DNA from: an uncultured Mycoplasma sp. | GTDB lineage: Bacteria > Bacillota_I > Bacilli_A > Mycoplasmatales > Metamycoplasmataceae | Direction of reading: 5' to 3' | Length of the DNA: 32,369 nt | Assembly (NCBI GenBank): GCA_947039385.1 | Contig: CAMQYR010000005.1 | Span: forward strand, 1-32,369 | Shown here: one piece after another, positions 8,873-22,169 of the stretch | How the letters are laid out: each line of letters begins with the position of its first letter | Position numbering within the stretch: the stretch's first letter is position 1 | Notes under the pieces: model-generated | What the model saw: only the letters and a program-made list of their open reading frames with translations | Databases searched by the model: none | Told to the model about the DNA's origin: nothing | Position numbers and translations under genes: made by a program

Positions 8873-10843
8873 TTACCCCTCATTTTTTAATTTTTTTATC
8901 TTGTTACTAAATACATTATCTTTTAACCTTAAAAAATAATCTTTTATTATTTTTCTTGAAGGAATTATAACATAACCAATTACTACTAGCGAAAATACCA
9001 ATAACATTGCTACTAATGCAGTCTCATATTGAATTCATTTTGCATTTGATGAATTAGAGAATAATTGGGCATATATATGTGTTGTCAATGTTGTTCCTGG
9101 CCTGTTTAAAGCCGTTATTGAAGAAGATGATAAACCGGCAGTTAGATAAAGAGGTGCAGTTTCGGAAAGTATTCTACCAATTATTGAAATAATATTACCT
9201 GTTATTGAAATTAAAGCCATAGGAATGATTAATTTTTTAATTGTTTCTGTTTTTGTATTTCCTAAAGAATAAGAATTAATTCTTATTTCATTTGGAATGT
9301 TTTTTAAAGATTGTTCTAGTAATCGAATAAAAGTTGGAATAATAACGATAACTATTGTTAATGCACCAGCAATAAGTGAATTTCCATGACTACCCGTATT
9401 TGACATTCCCATTACTTGAATAAAAAACAATAAACCAAACATTCCAAATAATATAGAAGGTGTTGATGATAAAGAGTCTAAAAAGAAAATAATTATTTTT
9501 TTAACAAGTCCTTTCTTTGCATACTCATTCAAATAAATAGCTATGAGCAATGCGATCGGAAAACTTATAACCAAACAAACCACAATTAACAATATGGTAT
9601 TTAGCAATGACTGGCCAACTGTATTTTTAGAAAACTCTCAAATGCTAGATGTTTCTTTAGTGCTTCCAATTATTCCGTTTACCAAAATATCACCAATAAT
9701 TCATGTAAGAAAAGATAGACATACTATTGTTGAAAAAAATTCTAGTCCAATTTTATAACTATTATATAAATTTGTCAATTTATAACTTGAATTTCTTTCT
9801 TTAATGTAATTAATGGTTTCTTGAGCATTGTTAATGTCTGGCTTATATTTACTTTTAAAAGATATTTTTTCAAATAATATTTTAATATTTCTAGGAATAA
9901 ATGTAAACACATTTGCAATACTACTCTTTATTTTATTAACTCAAAGTTTGCTAGAGCTATTCTTAGAATTAGTTATAAATGCAATAAATATATTTAGTAT
10001 CATTGAGAAAACAAGCATTATTAATCCAAAAGCATAAAGCAAAGGTCTCATTTTTTCAGGATCTGAATCTGCAAACATAGCATAAGAAATATAGGCACCC
10101 AAAGATTGAGAAGATGAATTTAATAATGAAAAAAAACCATCTTGAAATATTTCATTTGTTGGTTGTGATTGAAGAATCATAGAAACAGCCATTGATTCAC
10201 CAATTGCTCTTGATATTGCAACTATTATTGCAACTGTTATTCCAGATTTAGCGGCCTTTCGACATACTTTATAAATTGATTTTGTTTTTGAGTTTCCAAT
10301 CGCTAAAGAATTTGTTAATAAATTTGTATCAATTGAGTTTAAAGATTCAAGTGTCATTGATATGATTGTTGGAAGAATCATGAATGACAACATAATAGAA
10401 GCATTGAAAATTGAATTTTTTGAGAACCCAAAAATAACATTGAGCAATCAACCTAAAGAGTTAACTGCAAATAATCCAAAAATAACAGAAGGGATTCCTG
10501 ATAAAGTTTGAAATAAAATAATTATTTTATTTCTTCACTTCTTAAGCAATCGATATTTTGTAAAAATCGCCACTTTTATTCCTAATAAAACACTTACTAA
10601 AATGGCAATTCCCGAAGTTAAAAGAGTTACTGAAAAGGGAATTCAAAATGATTTTTTTTCAAAACTTAAACTAAATAAAATGTTTGGTCCATACTCTCTA
10701 AAACCTTTAATGGCCATTAAAAATATAAAAAAAACAACAATTATAAAAATAACCACCATTAACATAGAAAAATTAATTGATAAAAGTTTAACAAAATTAT
10801 TAATATGATTTTTCTTTTTATAAGCCTTTAAATTTTTATTCAT
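8873..10843 (-). CDS. pstA: Fused PstC-PstA phosphate ABC transporter permease
   Basis: One 656-residue protein carries both membrane halves of the phosphate permease, which are separate PstC and PstA in most bacteria. The frame is continuous once TGA at 10643, 9941, 9701 and 9035 is read as Trp. The first half (to about residue 300) is PstC-like: [16 protein letters not shown] near 115 and the cytoplasmic loop with [13 protein letters not shown] and [14 protein letters not shown] near 185-220. The second half (about 310-656) is PstA-like: [13 protein letters not shown] near 460, then [13 protein letters not shown] and [14 protein letters not shown] near 535-570. Each half has its own substrate-path and ATPase-contact loop. 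A fused product of about this size is also known to me from Mycoplasma genitalium. The start overlaps the pstS end by eight bases. Confidence 0.93.
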
Positions 10844-11960
10844 TATTTAACCTTATTTTTGGTTTCTTATCAAAAGATTCAAATATTTCTTTATCATCAG
10901 CTGTTCATAAAGTATTTATATTTTTATCTAAACACATATGCTCTAGTACTTGCTCACGCGTTAATGCCACATACCCTTGTTCTTCAATTATTTTTTTAGC
11001 TTGAGGGTCTCAAAGAATTCAATTAATTAAATTTTGAGAATTAATATCAATTATTTTAATTTTCTCATTTTGTTTATTTTGTTTATTTTGTTTTATTGAA
11101 AGCATTAAATTCAATGGTCTATACCAATTATATCCATTAGTAATTGTTTCCTTATTCATTTCTTTACCTTTATATGTTGCTACCTTAAAACCACTATTTT
11201 CAATTTCTTTTAAATTATTTTGGATAAAACCTGCTGAAAGATAAACCATTGATCCAACTTTATTTTCGTTTTTTACAAACGACCAAGCTTGAGAATTTGA
11301 TTCAGATGTTGTCTTTGTGTATGGACCATATTCTCCATTAATCAGCGCCTTATCTATTGCATCATTGTTTTTGGGTTCCAAATTGTTTTTGGGTTTCAAT
11401 AATTGTGAATCGTGATAAAATGCGTCAGCTGTTCCAGAAACTATAGCTCCGCCACTTCTAGCAAATGGAGTAATGATTTCATCATTTCTGATTGATGGAT
11501 CAATATCAGAAAACTTAAATTGATGATTCCCAGCAAAAATTTGATAAATTTTACTAATTGTGCTTTCATTAATATCAATTTTTGTATTTTTATCTCTAGA
11601 TTTATAAATGATACCCATACCATCTCACGCAACGGTAAATGTTTTTATTTCTCTATCAATTCAAATTTTTTGATCATTAGCATAAGCTATATTTTCAAAA
11701 ATTTTTGGATCTTTTGAAGCCATACCTATCTCTTTATTATCATCAATAATAGCTCTGATTCCAGCGCCAGAACCGCCGGCTTGTGTCACCAAGTCTGATT
11801 GGTGATATTTATTAGAGAAAGCAACCATTAGCGACTGAACGGCTGAAGAACCAGCTGCATTAATAAGTGGAATATTAACTAATATCCCAGATGTTAAAAT
11901 TAATGTTGTTGTAATTATACCAACACCTAAGCCTATAGATATTAATTTAAACTTTTTCAT
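10836..11960 (-). CDS. pstS: Phosphate-binding protein of the Pst transporter
   Basis: PstS captures phosphate outside the membrane and hands it to the permease. The 374-residue protein begins MKKFKLISIGLGVGIITTTL, a hydrophobic export or anchor segment of about 33 residues. The ligand loops follow: AGSSAVQSLMVAFSNKYHQ, AGGSGAGIRAIIDDN and IGMASKDPK, then FARSGGAIVSGT. They match the PstS pattern G(S/T)..v.p and GGSGAGI. No cysteine is present in the leader, so the usual lipoprotein lipobox is missing and anchoring may be by the uncleaved N-terminal helix. TGA is read as Trp at 11661 and 11019. It heads the operon pstS-pstCA-pstB-phoU and has only a weak ribosome binding site (GGA). Confidence 0.9.
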
Positions 11961-12016
11961 ATTTCCATTTCATATTTATTATGTTTGCTTAAACCGCAAG
12001 TTATAAATACAAAATA

Positions 12017-12022
12017 ATTATA
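12017..12022 (-). promoter_or_regulatory. -10 box for the pst operon
   Basis: TATAAT on the minus strand lies 56 bases upstream of the pstS ATG, in the gap after the terminator at 12075-12100. No convincing -35 is visible. The predicted leader contains a small inverted repeat TTGC-N7-GCAA. Confidence 0.5.
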
Positions 12023-12074
12023 AAGTAAATTATTAAAAAAATTTCTTTTATTTTCAAAATTTAAAAATAAAAAT

Positions 12075-12100
12075 AAAAAAAGCTTTTTAAAGCTTTTTTT
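12075..12100. terminator. Intrinsic terminator after the arc operon
   Basis: AAAAAAAGCTT and AAGCTTTTTTT pair around a short T/A loop. On the minus strand the stem is followed by a long T-rich tract. It lies 64 bases past the stop of the APC permease gene (12164) and separates the arc operon from the pst operon. Confidence 0.8.
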
Positions 12101-12163
12101 ACAAATTCTACAAATTAACTATAATAATTTTAATTAAAAATATTGCAGTTATAAATTATATAT

Positions 12164-13843
12164 TTATGAGTTGTTAACATCCATATTATTTTCAATATTG
12201 TTATTATATATTTCTACATCACCTTCAATATTGTTATTATCAATATTATTACCTTTACGTTTATTGATATAATCTTCAATAATTGTTGGTAAAAAAGTTA
12301 ATGTTAAAAATAAAATCAATACAACAATTAACATTACTCTACCAATAATTTCTTGAGAATCAGTAATATGGTAAGTATATATTGCTAAAAGATCAAATAT
12401 TGGCGCAAAGATGGTTACAAATAATGCAATTGACATTATACCAATTGCAGAAATAGCCATTGGTTTAAAATATTTTTTCTCTTCAGTAACAACTTTTTTT
12501 GTTTTTCTATTTTTCAAACAACCATATATTGATGCTAATATGAATGAGAATGTAAATAAAGCAGTTCAATTAGCCATAAGATCAGCAAAAGTATATAAAC
12601 TTCCCATATGTGATCCATAATCATCACCATAAAGATTTATATATCCAAATGATCCGATTAATATAAATATGAAAACAATTGGGATTGTCATAACTAACGA
12701 ATAAGCAATACCCACTTTAGGTTTTGATGGATTTAATCTATTTTTGTATTTAGATGAAAATGGTAATTCACCTTCTTTTATTAAATCTTCAACAAATCTT
12801 GGAGCTCACATTGCAAATCCATTAATAATTCCTAAAATTCCAATTGCTATAAAGATATTTATAATTCCAAATATTCAACCTTGATTATTTTCCATTAATC
12901 AAGCTCCAAAACCTCTAAAATCTCCAGTACCATTTAAAGACATTGATACAGCAATAATTAAATAAATAATTGTTACTATTCCTAATCCAAAAAGAATAGC
13001 CATTGGAGTTTTTTTAGGTTCTGCCATTTCAGTTTGTAACCCTGAAGTAACATAGAAACCATCATATGCAAAAAATATTCCGGCCATTGCAATGAACATA
13101 CCAAAACCTGGTGTCATCGCAGCTAGCGTTGTGGGGTCCTTTATTGGTTTAAACCCAGCTGATACTTGATTTCCTGGAGCAAGGTCTGCTCCACCTCCTG
13201 TACCAACAAACACAAATCCAATAATTGCAGCTACTACTAAAGGTATGAATTTTACTGCAGTAATTACTCAATTATGAATATTTCCTCATCTAGAAGAAAT
13301 TCCAGAAATTAATGTAAAGTATATTGTTACTCCAAATACTATGAACGTTCATCAAAGTCAATCATTGTCTGTTCCAAATGTAAAAGGCATAAGATGTGCC
13401 TTACCATTCTCCATATAACTACTAGTCCAAACTCCAATTCCATCCTGCAATTGTATTATAAAATACAAGGGCATGAAAAAGTATGTAAGAGGAAGATAAA
13501 TGTAAAACATAAAATTCTTTGAAGCTTTATATATAGTTCTTGAATTAAAAGTATGACATCATCCAATTACTGATAAATTATCATTTCTAGCACTGGCTAT
13601 TTCAACCAATGCTAAAGCCATTGCAATAACGGCAAATGCTGCGATTAATCATGTGAATATCGCAAGCACTAAACTTCCGTGTGAACCATCTAAAACTGAT
13701 TTTGATTTTAGAAATATTCCGGCACCAACAGAAGAACCTATAACAACAAACATTGCTGAAAAAAATGATATTTTTTTCTTTAGCGGAGCATTAGCAATGC
13801 CTTCATTTGATGAAAGGTTTTTTGATTTTCTTTTTTTAATCAT
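12164..13843 (-). CDS. APC-family amino acid permease, probable arginine/ornithine exchanger
   Basis: A 559-residue integral membrane protein of the amino acid-polyamine-organocation (APC) superfamily with about 12-14 membrane spans. The first span carries the APC substrate motif, GSSVGAGIFLKSKSVLDG, and span 6 carries GIFFAYDGFYVTSGL, which is typical of the family. TGA is Trp at 13649 (IFTWLIAAFA) and 12899 (GAWLMENNQG), among others. It directly follows arcC on the same strand, with AAAGGA before the ATG, so an arginine/ornithine exchange role like ArcD is likely, but specificity cannot be read from the sequence. The last 40 or so residues form a hydrophilic, Asn-rich tail with repeated NNNIE units. 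It is clearly paralogous to the permease at 18334-19938. Confidence 0.93.
12191..12240 (-). repeat. 17-base direct repeat encoding the Asn-rich tail of the permease
   Basis: TTCAATATTGTTATTAT occurs at 12191-12207 and again at 12224-12240, 33 bases apart, so both are in the same frame. They encode two NNNIE segments near the C-terminus. A third, partial copy follows at once. Confidence 0.8.
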
Positions 13844-13901
13844 AATTTAAATTCCTTTCTTAAAATTTATTAATTTATTAAATATTTAAATGAACAATTC
13901 A

Positions 13902-14831
13902 TTAAAATATTATTTTAGTACCAGAAGTTCCATTAAGAGCTTCCTCGACTTTGTTAAGATCTGCAATAATTGCAATTCTTTTTTCATTTTGTTTGACAAA
14001 ATTAATTGCTGCTTGAACTTTTGGAAGCATACTTCCAGGAGCAAATTGATTGTCAATTATGTGCTTTTCAAGTTCTTTTATAGTCACTACTTCAAGAGCT
14101 TGTTGGTCTGGTTTATTAAAGTTAATAAATATTCGATCAACAGCAGTTAAAATAATTAAAATATCAGCATCAAGTTTGTCACTTATTTTTGAAAGTGCGA
14201 AATCTTTGTCAATAACACCATCTACACCTTTGTATCCTTCACTGGTTTTTATAGTTGGAATTCCTCCACCACCAGACAAAATAACACAAGCACCACTATT
14301 AACTGTTTTTTTAAAAGTATCAATACCTATAAAATCTAATGGTATTGGACTTGCAACAACTTTTCTAAAACCCCTTCCTGCATCTTCAATAATAACACTT
14401 TTAGGGTTATTATTTTCACATTCTTCAAATGTTTTGTAAAAAGGTCCTACTGGTTTTGTAGGATTTTTGAAAGCATTATCATTAGCATCAACTATAGTCT
14501 GAGTTAAGTAATACACTACATCTTTCTTAATATCCATTTTTAGAAATTCATTAGTTATTGCTGTCATTAAGTGAAATCCAATATAACCTTGTGACATCGC
14601 ACCAGCTTCAGCAAATGGAACAACAGGTGATTTAGAATTAAACAACTTTGCATCTGAAAATGCATTAAATATCATTCCAACTTGTGGTCCATTTCCATGA
14701 CCAACAATTAATTGATGACCAGACTTAACTAAAGATGCTATTTTTTCAGCAGGTATTTTAACTAATGATTTTTGTTCTTCAACATTATTTCCTAAGGCAT
14801 TTCCACCTAAAGCAATTACTATTTTAGACAT
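13902..14831 (-). CDS. arcC: Carbamate kinase
   Basis: ArcC transfers the phosphate of carbamoyl phosphate to ADP, giving ATP, CO2 and ammonia; it is the energy-yielding step of the arginine dihydrolase pathway. The 309-residue length is standard. Family motifs are [16 protein letters not shown] at the start, LIVGHGNGPQVGMI near residue 45, ACVILSGGGGIPTI near 180 and FAPGSMLPKVQAAINFV near 265. The ATG overlaps the arcB stop by one base (TAATG), so translation of the two is probably coupled. The whole gene has no internal TGA. Confidence 0.98.
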   Translation of the reverse strand: MSKIVIALGGNALGNNVEEQKSLVKIPAEKIASLVKSGHQLIVGHGNGPQVGMIFNAFSDAKLFNSKSPVVPFAEAGAMSQGYIGFHLMTAITNEFLKMDIKKDVVYYLTQTIVDANDNAFKNPTKPVGPFYKTFEECENNNPKSVIIEDAGRGFRKVVASPIPLDFIGIDTFKKTVNSGACVILSGGGGIPTIKTSEGYKGVDGVIDKDFALSKISDKLDADILIILTAVDRIFINFNKPDQQALEVVTIKELEKHIIDNQFAPGSMLPKVQAAINFVKQNEKRIAIIADLNKVEEALNGTSGTKIIF

Positions 14832-15859
14832 TAATAACCTATTGTTGAAAGCATAATTGCTTTAATAGAATGCATTCTATTTTCCGCTTGATTAAATGCT
14901 TTATTGTGTTTAGATTGGAACACTTCATCTGTAACTTCCATAGCACCATCTTTAACAAGAGGATATTTTTTTCCAAATTTTGAAGATATTTCTCTTGAAA
15001 AATCAGTATGATTATCATGAAAAGCTGGTAAACAATGTAAAAATATTACATGTTCATTAGCAGCTTTTATCATTTTCATATCAACTTGAAAATCTTGTAA
15101 TTCACCAATTCTATTATCAAATAATTCAAATGGTTCACCTAATGAAACTCAAACATCAGTGTAAATAACATCAGCATTTTTAGCAGCCTCTATTTTATTA
15201 TCACTAAATGATAAAGATCCACCATTTCTTTTAAATAATTTTTCACAATCATCAATAACACTTTGTCTTATTTCTTTGTGATAACTTTTAGGACCACATA
15301 AAGTAATGTGCATTCCTGTAAATGCAGCACCAATTAGCATTGAATGTCCCATATTATTTTTAATGTCTCCAATAAAAACAACTTTTTTATTTTTTAGATC
15401 TCCTAATTCTTCTCTCATTGTCATGAAATCTGCAATTATTTGAGTTGGATGTTCATCATCAGTAAGTCCATTTCAAATAGGAACTCCTGAATATTTAACT
15501 AGAGCATCTATATCAGCTTGTGCAAATCCTCTAAATTCAATACCATCATAAAATCTACCCAATACTTTTGCAGTATCTTCAATTGATTCTTTTTTACCAA
15601 AATTTGATCCTTGAGGTCCTATGTAAGTTACACCAGCTCCCAAGTCAGCACCTGCAACTTCAAATGAACAACGAGTTCTTGTTGAATCTTTTTGAAACAT
15701 AATCGCTATGTTTTTCCCAACAAAAGGTCTATTCAATGTTTGCAATCCTTGATATTTAGATTTTTTTAATTCTATGGATAAATCCAATAAATATTTAACT
15801 TCATCTGTTGTGAAATTAAGAAGTGAATCTAAACTTCTTCCTTTTAAATTAACGGCCAT
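14831..15859 (-). CDS. arcB: Ornithine carbamoyltransferase, catabolic
   Basis: In the catabolic direction ArcB splits citrulline with phosphate into ornithine and carbamoyl phosphate. The 342-residue product shows the carbamoyl phosphate loop [13 protein letters not shown] near residue 59, [11 protein letters not shown] near 135 and the ornithine-site [13 protein letters not shown] near 275, followed by [10 protein letters not shown] at the end. TGA codons at 15473 (VPIWNGLTDD) and 15149 (TDVWVSLGEP) are Trp. It lies 38 bases after arcA with an AAAAGGA site and overlaps arcC by one base. The presence of arcA and arcC supports a catabolic role rather than arginine synthesis. Confidence 0.98.
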
Positions 15860-15897
15860 TTTTTTCCTTTTTCTATTTTTATTATTTAATTTTTTTA

Positions 15898-17103
<1,206 letters not shown>

Positions 17104-17123
17104 ATCACATCTCCTTAATAAGG

Positions 17124-17143
17124 ATAGGATTGATTAATCCTAT
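17124..17143. repeat. Inverted repeat in the arcA leader
   Basis: ATAGGATT (17124-17131) and AATCCTAT (17136-17143) form a perfect 8-base-pair stem with a 4-base loop. It would lie near the 5' end of the arcA mRNA, between the -10 box and the ribosome binding site. A second, smaller one, CCTT-ATT-AAGG, follows at once and includes the AAGG of the ribosome binding site. Confidence 0.7.
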
Positions 17144-17155
17144 ACTTACAATATT

Positions 17156-17171
17156 ATTATACAAGATTATA
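17156..17171 (-). promoter_or_regulatory. Double -10 region of the arc operon
   Basis: On the minus strand two TATAAT boxes, at 17166-17171 and 17156-17161, lie within the direct repeat CTTGTATAAT. Either one gives a leader of about 45-55 bases. No -35 consensus is visible. The repeat may give two start sites or reflect a duplicated box. Confidence 0.6.
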
Positions 17172-17212
17172 CAAGATATTTTTTTAAATTAGATTGTATA
17201 TATTATATTAAT

Positions 17213-19938
<2,726 letters not shown>

Positions 19939-19986
19939 TTCGTTCCTATCTTTTAAAACAAGATATTTTTAAAATATGCATAATGT

Positions 19987-20346
19987 TTACTTTTTTTCTA
20001 AAGCAAATTTTGCTTTATCAAAAATTATTTTGAAAATATCAGGATAATTAATTGCTAATTCTGATAACATTTTTCTATTAATTTCTATTTTTGCTTCCTT
20101 TAATCCTTCAATAAACCTTGAATATGAAAGTCCCATTGGACGAGTTGCTGCATTAATACGTGCAATTCAAAGTTTTCTAAAATTTCTCTTAACTTGTTTT
20201 CTATCTCTAAAAGCATATACTCAACCTTTTACAACTTGTTGTTTTGCAACTTTGTATCCAATTGATTTATGTCCTCAATATCCTTTTGCTAATTTCAGTC
20301 ACTTTTTACGTCTACGTCTAGTAACTATTCCACCTTTTACTCTCAT
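19987..20346 (-). CDS. rplT: 50S ribosomal protein L20
   Basis: L20 binds 23S rRNA early in assembly and represses its own operon in several bacteria. The 119-residue protein begins [20 protein letters not shown]. It has the conserved [17 protein letters not shown], then [17 protein letters not shown] and [21 protein letters not shown] encodes at least four Trp residues. TAA at 19987-19989. It is the third gene of infC-rpmI-rplT; a good AGGAG site precedes the ATG. Confidence 0.98.
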
Positions 20347-20380
20347 AAAATTCTCCTATTTTTATATTTATTTTATTATT

Positions 20381-20569
20381 CTAAAACAAACCTTTAAATC
20401 TTTTAACATCAGAAGGATGCATCATATCCGATTTACGAGACTGTCTTTTTTGTTTTGTTGTTTTGTTTTGTGCTAAGTGTGATCTATATGCTTGACCTCT
20501 TACTACTTTACCAGTTCCTGTTACTTTAACACGTTTAGTAATTGCACTTTTTGTTTTCATCTTAGGCAT
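20381..20569 (-). CDS. rpmI: 50S ribosomal protein L35
   Basis: L35 is a small basic large-subunit protein. The 62-residue product, [20 protein letters not shown] at the start and then [21 protein letters not shown], has standard length and sequence. AAGGAGATAG precedes the ATG. The start lies eight bases inside the end of infC, and rplT follows after 34 bases. Confidence 0.98.
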   Translation of the reverse strand: MPKMKTKSAITKRVKVTGTGKVVRGQAYRSHLAQNKTTKQKRQSRKSDMMHPSDVKRFKGLF

Positions 20570-21170
20570 TGTTTTCTATCTCCTTAACTGTATTTTTGTT
20601 GTCTTTTTTATATTGAATGAGTTTCTTCTTATCTTGTTGTAAAAACATATCTAAAAATCTTCCAGAATTTAAAGCTGGTTCTTTAGTTATAACTGCAATA
20701 TCTTCCACTTCTTTAAAAAAGGTTTCCAATGCAGCATATCCAAGTTCTGGTCTTTGAGATTCTCTCCCTCTAAACTTTAAAGATATTTTTACGACATCGC
20801 CCTCAAGCAAAAATTCTCTAGCTTTTTTTGCCTTTGTCTTTAAGTCGTTTATACCAATTAAAGGTGTAAGTCTAATTTGTTTATTTTCAACTCTTGTTTG
20901 TTTAGATTTCTCTTCTTTTTTCTTTTTTTTACGATCATATTTGAATCTACCATAATCCATATATCTTGCAATAGGCTTTGGAGTTGTTGAAATTAAAACT
21001 AAATCTAATTTTTGCTCCAAAGCACCTTGAAGAGCATCTTTTCGAGACATTACACCAATCTTTTCGCCATTTACTCCAATAATAAAAATTTTTGGAAATA
21101 ATATGTGTTCATTAATTATGTGTTCTGGACCTGGTTTCTTTTTTTTATGATTTAAATTTTTATCAATAAT
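20562..21170 (-). CDS. infC: Translation initiation factor IF-3, non-AUG start
   Basis: IF-3 keeps the 30S subunit free and checks the start codon and initiator tRNA. Both domains are present. The N-terminal one includes [19 protein letters not shown] and [18 protein letters not shown]; the linker and C-terminal domain include [19 protein letters not shown], then [19 protein letters not shown] and [14 protein letters not shown]. The first in-frame ATG (21050) would remove most of the N-terminal domain, and the frame closes at a TAA at 21192-21194. The only sensible site is AAGGGG, followed after six bases by ATT ATT GAT. I place the start at the first ATT (21170), giving 202 residues; the second ATT or the preceding ATC is possible. 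A rare start such as AUU is a known feature of infC in E. coli, where IF-3 limits its own synthesis. Confidence 0.93.
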   Translation of the reverse strand: MIDKNLNHKKKKPGPEHIINEHILFPKIFIIGVNGEKIGVMSRKDALQGALEQKLDLVLISTTPKPIARYMDYGRFKYDRKKKKKEEKSKQTRVENKQIRLTPLIGINDLKTKAKKAREFLLEGDVVKISLKFRGRESQRPELGYAALETFFKEVEDIAVITKEPALNSGRFLDMFLQQDKKKLIQYKKDNKNTVKEIENNA

Positions 21171-21332
21171 GATTGTCCCCTTAATTAAATATTAAAAATA
21201 AATTATTGACCATTAATTAACTACTAATTTTATAAAATATATGTTATAGCTAAACCCAAAATAAAAATAATGAGGTGAGAAATTAATCTACTTTCTGCAA
21301 CAATTATTATTGCTTAATAATAATAACACAAA
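21171..21332 (-). promoter_or_regulatory. infC leader region, possible L20-type autoregulatory leader
   Basis: This 162-base gap between folD and infC holds no gene. On the minus strand it has an AT-rich stem (9 bp with a GCTT/AAGC loop, 21303-21324), then GCAGAAAGTAGATTAATTTC followed by TCACCT (21273-21298), and a GGGTTTAGC segment (about 21249-21257). The GATTAATTTCTCACCT segment recalls from memory the conserved part of the L20 leader upstream of infC in Firmicutes, but I could not compare it. TATAAAAT near 21233-21240 is a further possible -10. Confidence 0.4.
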
Positions 21333-22169
21333 TTATTCATTCTTAAGTAACTTTTCACTATAAATTTCTATAAGATTTTCTAAAAGTTCAACAATAGTTA
21401 ATGGACCAACACCACCAATTGTTGGAGAAATTGCAAATGCTTTATCTTTTATTGACTCAAAATCAACATCACCAATAATTTTATTAGTTACTTCATCTCT
21501 ATTAACACCAACATCAATAACAACTGCACCATCTTTAATATTTTCTGACTTTACCAAACCAGGAGATCCTGCAGCCACAATTAATATATCGGATTTTTCT
21601 GATCCTTGTATTCCTGTTTCTATATTAAAACTATTAACATTTGAACCCATTCTTTTCAATAATTCTTTTGTGGGTTTTCCAACCAAATTAGATTCACCTA
21701 TAATTGATATATTCATATTTACAATAGGAATTTTGTAAAAAGTAATTAGAGAAATTATAGCCTTGGCAGTAGCAGGCAAAATACATTTTTGATTTTTATA
21801 TAAAAGTTCACTGTTTGAATCAGACAATCCGTCAATATCTTTATTAACATCAATTGTGTTTAATATTTTTTGTTTATCTAAATGGGATGGTAAGGGTAAT
21901 TGGACAATTAATCCATCAGTATTGGCACATTCTTTTTTAATTATATTAATTAGTTCTTTTTGCTTAATATTTTCGCTTAATCTAATGTGATTTGTTATAA
22001 CACCAATTTCATTAGCTTTTTTAATTTTTATTGCAATATACTTATTACTTTCAAAAATGTCACCAATTTGAATAATTGACATTTTAGGTTTGTTCTCAAA
22101 ATTATCTATTTTTTGTTTAAGAATATCTAATTTTTTTTTAGCAGGAATATTTCCGTTTAAACTAATCAT
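21333..22169 (-). CDS. folD: Bifunctional methylene-tetrahydrofolate dehydrogenase/cyclohydrolase
   Basis: FolD interconverts methylene-, methenyl- and formyl-tetrahydrofolate and so supplies formyl groups for initiator tRNA and purines. The 278-residue protein is slightly short but complete. Motifs are ESNKYIAIKIKKANEIG near residue 40 with the catalytic Lys of the SxxYxxxKxK pattern, DGLIVQLPLPSHLD near 86, IIGESNLVGKPTKELL near 155 for nucleotide binding, and SPTIGGVGPLTIVELLENL near 247 in place of the common PVPGGVGPMT. No TGA codon occurs inside. The ATG lies eight bases inside the end of valS, so the two are probably coupled. Confidence 0.96.
   Translation of the reverse strand: MISLNGNIPAKKKLDILKQKIDNFENKPKMSIIQIGDIFESNKYIAIKIKKANEIGVITNHIRLSENIKQKELINIIKKECANTDGLIVQLPLPSHLDKQKILNTIDVNKDIDGLSDSNSELLYKNQKCILPATAKAIISLITFYKIPIVNMNISIIGESNLVGKPTKELLKRMGSNVNSFNIETGIQGSEKSDILIVAAGSPGLVKSENIKDGAVVIDVGVNRDEVTNKIIGDVDFESIKDKAFAISPTIGGVGPLTIVELLENLIEIYSEKLLKNE

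Noticed and set aside
8873-8883. Alternative pstB start at 8883 (MRGKMKV)
   Set aside because: It overlaps the permease stop and has a weaker site; the ATG at 8871 lies behind GAGGGG, one base after the permease stop.
14050-14439. Plus-strand open frame of 129 codons opposite arcC
   Set aside because: arcC is complete and conserved on the other strand; no start signal or motif supports the antisense frame.
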